Of a stretch of 64,000 bases of DNA, positions 61,067 through 64,000 are shown piece after piece (the first letter of the stretch is position 1; each line of letters opens with the position of its first letter). The position numbers were made by a program, and so were the translations under genes. This DNA comes from Exobacillus caeni (GTDB lineage: Bacteria > Bacillota > Bacilli > Bacillales > Guptibacillaceae): assembly GCF_005747095.1 (NCBI RefSeq), contig NZ_SWLG01000007.1, positions 62,001 through 126,000 of the forward strand. Direction: 5' to 3'. The notes beneath the pieces are model-generated. The model made no database searches. It was not told the DNA's origin and saw only the letters and a program-made list of their open reading frames with translations.

Positions 61067-62143
61067 ATGGAATCAAAAAACGATCAAATCAGCGTTTTTC
61101 ACTGCCTTTTTATCATAATAGCAAGTGCTGGACTGATGTCCCACGTAATAGTCCTGCCTGTATTGTTAAATATAGGAGGACGGGATTCATGGATATCGGT
61201 GCTTATTTTTGCCGTCTTTTATATTGCATGGATTTTAATCCTCCATGTTATACAAAAAAAAACGCAACAAAAGCATATCTTTCTGTGGCTTGCCGATAAA
61301 GGCAACAAAACGATTGCATATCTCTTTTCATTAATCGTAACCATATATCTTCTTTCCACAGCTTCGGTTTCCTTTTTGGACACCATTACCTGGGCTAATA
61401 TTACTTACTTGCCTGAAACACCAGGTATTTGGTTAAGTTTAACGCTATCTTTTATCTGTTTTCTATCGGCTCTCAGCGGAATAAAGTCTATCGCCATCAT
61501 CAATGGGATAATGCTTCCCGTTGTTATTCTATTTGGATTTTTAGTCGCTTTTGGCAACATCCAATTTAAAGATTACTCCCTGCTGCGCCCTTTTTTAGAA
61601 AACGGCTGGAAACCTGTTCTAGAAGCATCGCTTTATTCTGGATTCGGCCTTTTAGAATTATTTTTTATTATTTTATATCAGCATAAAGCAAGTTCTAAGA
61701 TAAAGTTAAGAGCATTATTATTCAGCGGTATCGTATTGGTTATGCTCACGCTGGGACCATTAATCGGTGCAATTGTGATCTTTGGCCCCCATGAAGCAGC
61801 TATCCAGCGTTACCCCGCTTACGAACAGTGGGGGATGCTCTCACTTGGACGATACATTGAACACCTTGATTTCTTATCCGTATACCAGTGGATGGCAGGG
61901 ATCTTTATTCGAATCTCCTTACTCATTTACATTATTCCCGAACTTTTCAATTTAAAAGGAAAGCGAAGAATGTTTACACAGGCCTTTGTGTTTTTATTCT
62001 TAAACGGTGTAGTTCTTTTTAATCCGCTGAGCGATACCCAGTTTTTAATGTTTGTTAAGGATCTCTTTATTCCTTTTTCATCCATTTTCATTGTGGCAAT
62101 ATCATTTTTACTGGCTTTCTATTCCTTGTTGAAATCAGCTTAA
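61067..62143 (+). CDS. Germinant receptor permease, GerB family (ger operon 3)
   Basis: Protein of 358 residues with ten membrane helices. Resembles the permease of operon 1 closely (HVIVLPVLLNIGGRDSWISV, IKDYSLLRPFLENGWKPVLEASLYSGFGLLELFFIILYQHKAS; FGPHEAAIQRYPAYEQWGMLSLGRYIEHLDFLSVYQWMAGIFIRI compares with FGPVEARNLSFPAYEEWKLL...ISRMDFLAMFQWISGAFFRI). It is the first gene of the operon, 16 bases before gerA. It likely forms part of a receptor close in origin to operon 1. Confidence 0.92.
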   Translation: MESKNDQISVFHCLFIIIASAGLMSHVIVLPVLLNIGGRDSWISVLIFAVFYIAWILILHVIQKKTQQKHIFLWLADKGNKTIAYLFSLIVTIYLLSTASVSFLDTITWANITYLPETPGIWLSLTLSFICFLSALSGIKSIAIINGIMLPVVILFGFLVAFGNIQFKDYSLLRPFLENGWKPVLEASLYSGFGLLELFFIILYQHKASSKIKLRALLFSGIVLVMLTLGPLIGAIVIFGPHEAAIQRYPAYEQWGMLSLGRYIEHLDFLSVYQWMAGIFIRISLLIYIIPELFNLKGKRRMFTQAFVFLFLNGVVLFNPLSDTQFLMFVKDLFIPFSSIFIVAISFLLAFYSLLKSA

Positions 62144-62159
62144 AGGAGAAAATAATACC

Positions 62160-63659
62160 ATGAAGTATAAGAAGTTACGAAAGCAAAAAATCTCCGGAAA
62201 AAGTGAAAAAAACCATACTCCATCTACCCTTGAAAATTTGCATAAATTATTTGAAGGATGCGGAGATGTTAAGTTCCACAAGTTAGTGGATCAGGAAGGA
62301 AAACCTTTTCACCTTGTATATTGCCAGGGATTATATGATAAAAGAAAATTAGACCAATTAGTGATCCCCTCTTTTATGAGGATTTTAAACAACCATGCAA
62401 CAGAATCAACTTTAAGTTTTGAAGAAATCGAAGAAAAACTGGAAACTCCTGTTTCGATAGTGGAAAACAATGAACAGATCATCTCCAGAGTGTTTAACGG
62501 AGAAATCTTAATCATGATAGGCGAAGATTTACTTCTTACAGTTGATATTTCAGATCATCCACAACGAAGTCCTGAAGAGCCAAACTCAGAATTAAGTATA
62601 AAGGGAGCAAGGGACGGATTCGTAGAGGAAATTCAAGTGAATATGGCTTTGATCCGCAAAAGATTAAGGACCAACACCCTTAATTATGAACAATTCGTTC
62701 TCGGAAAACGGACCCATACAAAGGTGGGACTGTTATATATTGAAGATATCATTGATATGGATATTATAACTGAATTAAAAGAGAGAATATCGAAAATAGA
62801 TATCGATGGGGTTATCAATTCTACACAGTTGAAAGAATTACTAAAGGAGAGCCCTTTTACGATATTACCAACAATCGGAGATACAGGGCGGCCAGATTTT
62901 GCAGTCGATTGTTTATTGCGCGGAAGATTTGTAATTATCATTGATGGTGTTCCTACCATCCTGATCGGCCCGGCTAACCTCTTTTTCCTGTTTAGGAGCG
63001 GGGAGGATAACGAATTTAACTTTTTATTTAATTCTTTCGAAAGATTATTACGCATTTCAGGACTGCTTATATCAACTTTCTTGCCAGGTATGTGGATCGC
63101 GCTCATCACCATTCACCAGGATCAAATTCCCTTTAGTTTATTGGCGACGTTAATCGAATCCAGAAAAGGGGTTCCTCTCCCGTCTGCAATGGAAGCGATC
63201 ATAATGCTTCTTTTATTTTCCCTATTTAGAGAAGCTGGTTTACGGCTGCCTAAAACTATCGGCCAAACATTAAGTGTTATTGGAGGCTTGATCATCGGAG
63301 ATGCGGCGATCAGGGCCGGCCTTACCAATCCGGCCATGTTAGTCGTCATCGCGGCTTCCGAGATAGCGACTTATACACTCGGAAATATTTCATTGACTGG
63401 TATTGTCAATGTGTTACGCATATTTATCATTATTTTGTCAGGGACGTTTGGTGTTTGGGGATTGTTTCTTTCCTTTGCATTATTGAGTATTTATGGAGCC
63501 CACTTAAGGCCGTTTGGCATTCCATATCTTGCTCCTTTTACTTATAAAAAACCGGTCACTTTATTAAACACCTATTTCCGGCTGCCATGGAAACTTCTTC
63601 ACACAAGACCAGGTTTCCTTAAACCCCAGGATCCAACCAAAGGAGGAGAAGATGGATGA
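62160..63659 (+). CDS. Spore germination protein, GerA family (ger operon 3)
   Basis: Protein of 499 residues. Hallmarks: ELSIKGARDGFVEEIQVNMALIRKRLR, NTLNYEQFVLGKRTHTKVGLLYIEDI and the membrane blocks GLRLPKTIGQTLSVIGGLIIGDAAIRAGL. It is the nearest relative in the window to the A subunit of operon 1 (both have FRLPW near the C-terminus and DQIPFxLLxT). ATG 62160 has AAGGAGAAAATAA. Its stop overlaps the gerC start (ATGA). Confidence 0.93.
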   Translation: MKYKKLRKQKISGKSEKNHTPSTLENLHKLFEGCGDVKFHKLVDQEGKPFHLVYCQGLYDKRKLDQLVIPSFMRILNNHATESTLSFEEIEEKLETPVSIVENNEQIISRVFNGEILIMIGEDLLLTVDISDHPQRSPEEPNSELSIKGARDGFVEEIQVNMALIRKRLRTNTLNYEQFVLGKRTHTKVGLLYIEDIIDMDIITELKERISKIDIDGVINSTQLKELLKESPFTILPTIGDTGRPDFAVDCLLRGRFVIIIDGVPTILIGPANLFFLFRSGEDNEFNFLFNSFERLLRISGLLISTFLPGMWIALITIHQDQIPFSLLATLIESRKGVPLPSAMEAIIMLLLFSLFREAGLRLPKTIGQTLSVIGGLIIGDAAIRAGLTNPAMLVVIAASEIATYTLGNISLTGIVNVLRIFIIILSGTFGVWGLFLSFALLSIYGAHLRPFGIPYLAPFTYKKPVTLLNTYFRLPWKLLHTRPGFLKPQDPTKGGEDG

Positions 63660-64000
63660 TAAGAAAGCTTTTCTTCATAATATTGCTTCCCCTTGTGTTT
63701 CTTTCTGGCTGCTGGGACGTGGATGAAATAGACAGAATGCTGTATATCCATGCGGTAGGTGTGGATTACAAGGATGGATATTATTATCTATATGGGCAGC
63801 TTTTAAATGTTAAATCCTCAGGGACAAGCAGTTCTTCAAAAGGTAATGGACAGGCCGGAGGAGGCCAGGTTCCTGCAATAGTCGGAATAGGAAAAGGAAA
63901 AACTGTTGATGAAGCAGCATTTGACTTCTACAAGAATCTTCCACGGCGTCTCTTTTGGGGGCATTTATCTGCGATCATATTTTCTGAGGAAGCTTTAAAA
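63656..64000 (+). CDS. Spore germination lipoprotein, Ger(x)C family (ger operon 3, partial)
   Basis: Only the first 115 codons lie in the window. Lipobox FLSGCWDVDEIDRM is typical GerC, followed by LYIHAVGVDYKDGYYYLYGQLLNV and a serine/glycine stretch (SSGTSSSSKGNGQAGGG). ATG 63656 overlaps the gerA TGA by 4 bases with AAAGGAGGAGAAG just upstream. The C-terminal part is beyond the right edge. Confidence 0.9.
   Translation, partial: MIRKLFFIILLPLVFLSGCWDVDEIDRMLYIHAVGVDYKDGYYYLYGQLLNVKSSGTSSSSKGNGQAGGGQVPAIVGIGKGKTVDEAAFDFYKNLPRRLFWGHLSAIIFSEEALK

Overview
The window is a 64 kb chromosomal segment of an endospore-forming member of the Bacillaceae. It carries three spore-germinant receptor operons of the GerA/GerB/GerC type, a CwlJ-type cortex hydrolase, a Spo0E-like phosphatase, a GsiB-type stress protein, an IDEAL-domain protein, a CYP152 fatty-acid peroxygenase close to Bacillus subtilis YbdT, and strong AAGGAGG-type ribosome binding sites with frequent TTG and GTG starts. 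I see no phage, plasmid, insertion sequence, CRISPR array, tRNA or rRNA. The exact species cannot be named from the sequence alone.

Layout. 1-3600: start of a MerR regulator with its operator, a HIT protein, CwlJ, a CorA transporter, a frameshifted lipoprotein gene, and an inverted pair of a dispersed Bacillus-type repeat. 3600-12300: an MscS channel and a run of leftward housekeeping and accessory genes (VOC, P-loop, Nudix, zinc ribbon, SRPBCC, a frameshifted histidine phosphatase, nucleotidyltransferase, alpha/beta hydrolase, epimerase, second HIT protein). 12570-16320: ger operon 1 (order B-A-C). 16500-17350: two crcB fluoride-channel genes behind a fluoride riboswitch. 17600-21030: an operon with response regulator, large histidine kinase and ECF sigma factor. 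21500-27000: small membrane proteins, GNAT, P450 peroxygenase, YebC-family regulator, cupin. 27150-31770: a lantibiotic-resistance type ABC transporter with its own two-component system. 31890-35870: ger operon 2 (A-C-B). 36000-42270: KGG stress protein, and a SAM-riboswitch-controlled flavin monooxygenase with a neighbouring flavin-type protein (sulfur scavenging), oxidoreductase, DedA, SpoIIAA-like protein. 42270-46480: a two-gene lipoprotein operon (beta-propeller plus c-type haem peroxidase domain, and an unrecognised 702-residue lipoprotein) under a near-perfect Fur box. 46700-60900: DinB proteins, transporters, a MarR/MFS pair, a beta-helix protein, ATP-grasp protein, a small secreted repeat protein behind a CsoR-like operator, metallo-hydrolase, phosphatase, luciferase-like oxidoreductase, Spo0E-like protein, MFS. 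61067-end: ger operon 3 (B-A-C), cut by the window edge.

The most unusual signal is in the spaces between genes. Two loci (23721-23998 and 41897-42195), and a weaker third (50464-50540), hold degenerate tandem arrays with a strict 21-bp period but different unit sequences. A separate 21-nt element occurs four times as two inverted pairs at 21277-21454. Other non-coding items are a multi-hairpin element bounded by 12-bp inverted ends (26976-27112), a 50-bp element found twice starting exactly at a TAA stop codon (1202-1251, 36212-36261), and a perfect 22-bp hairpin (46524-46572). Two genes carry apparent single-base deletions (around 2755 and 8240), which may be real decay or assembly error.
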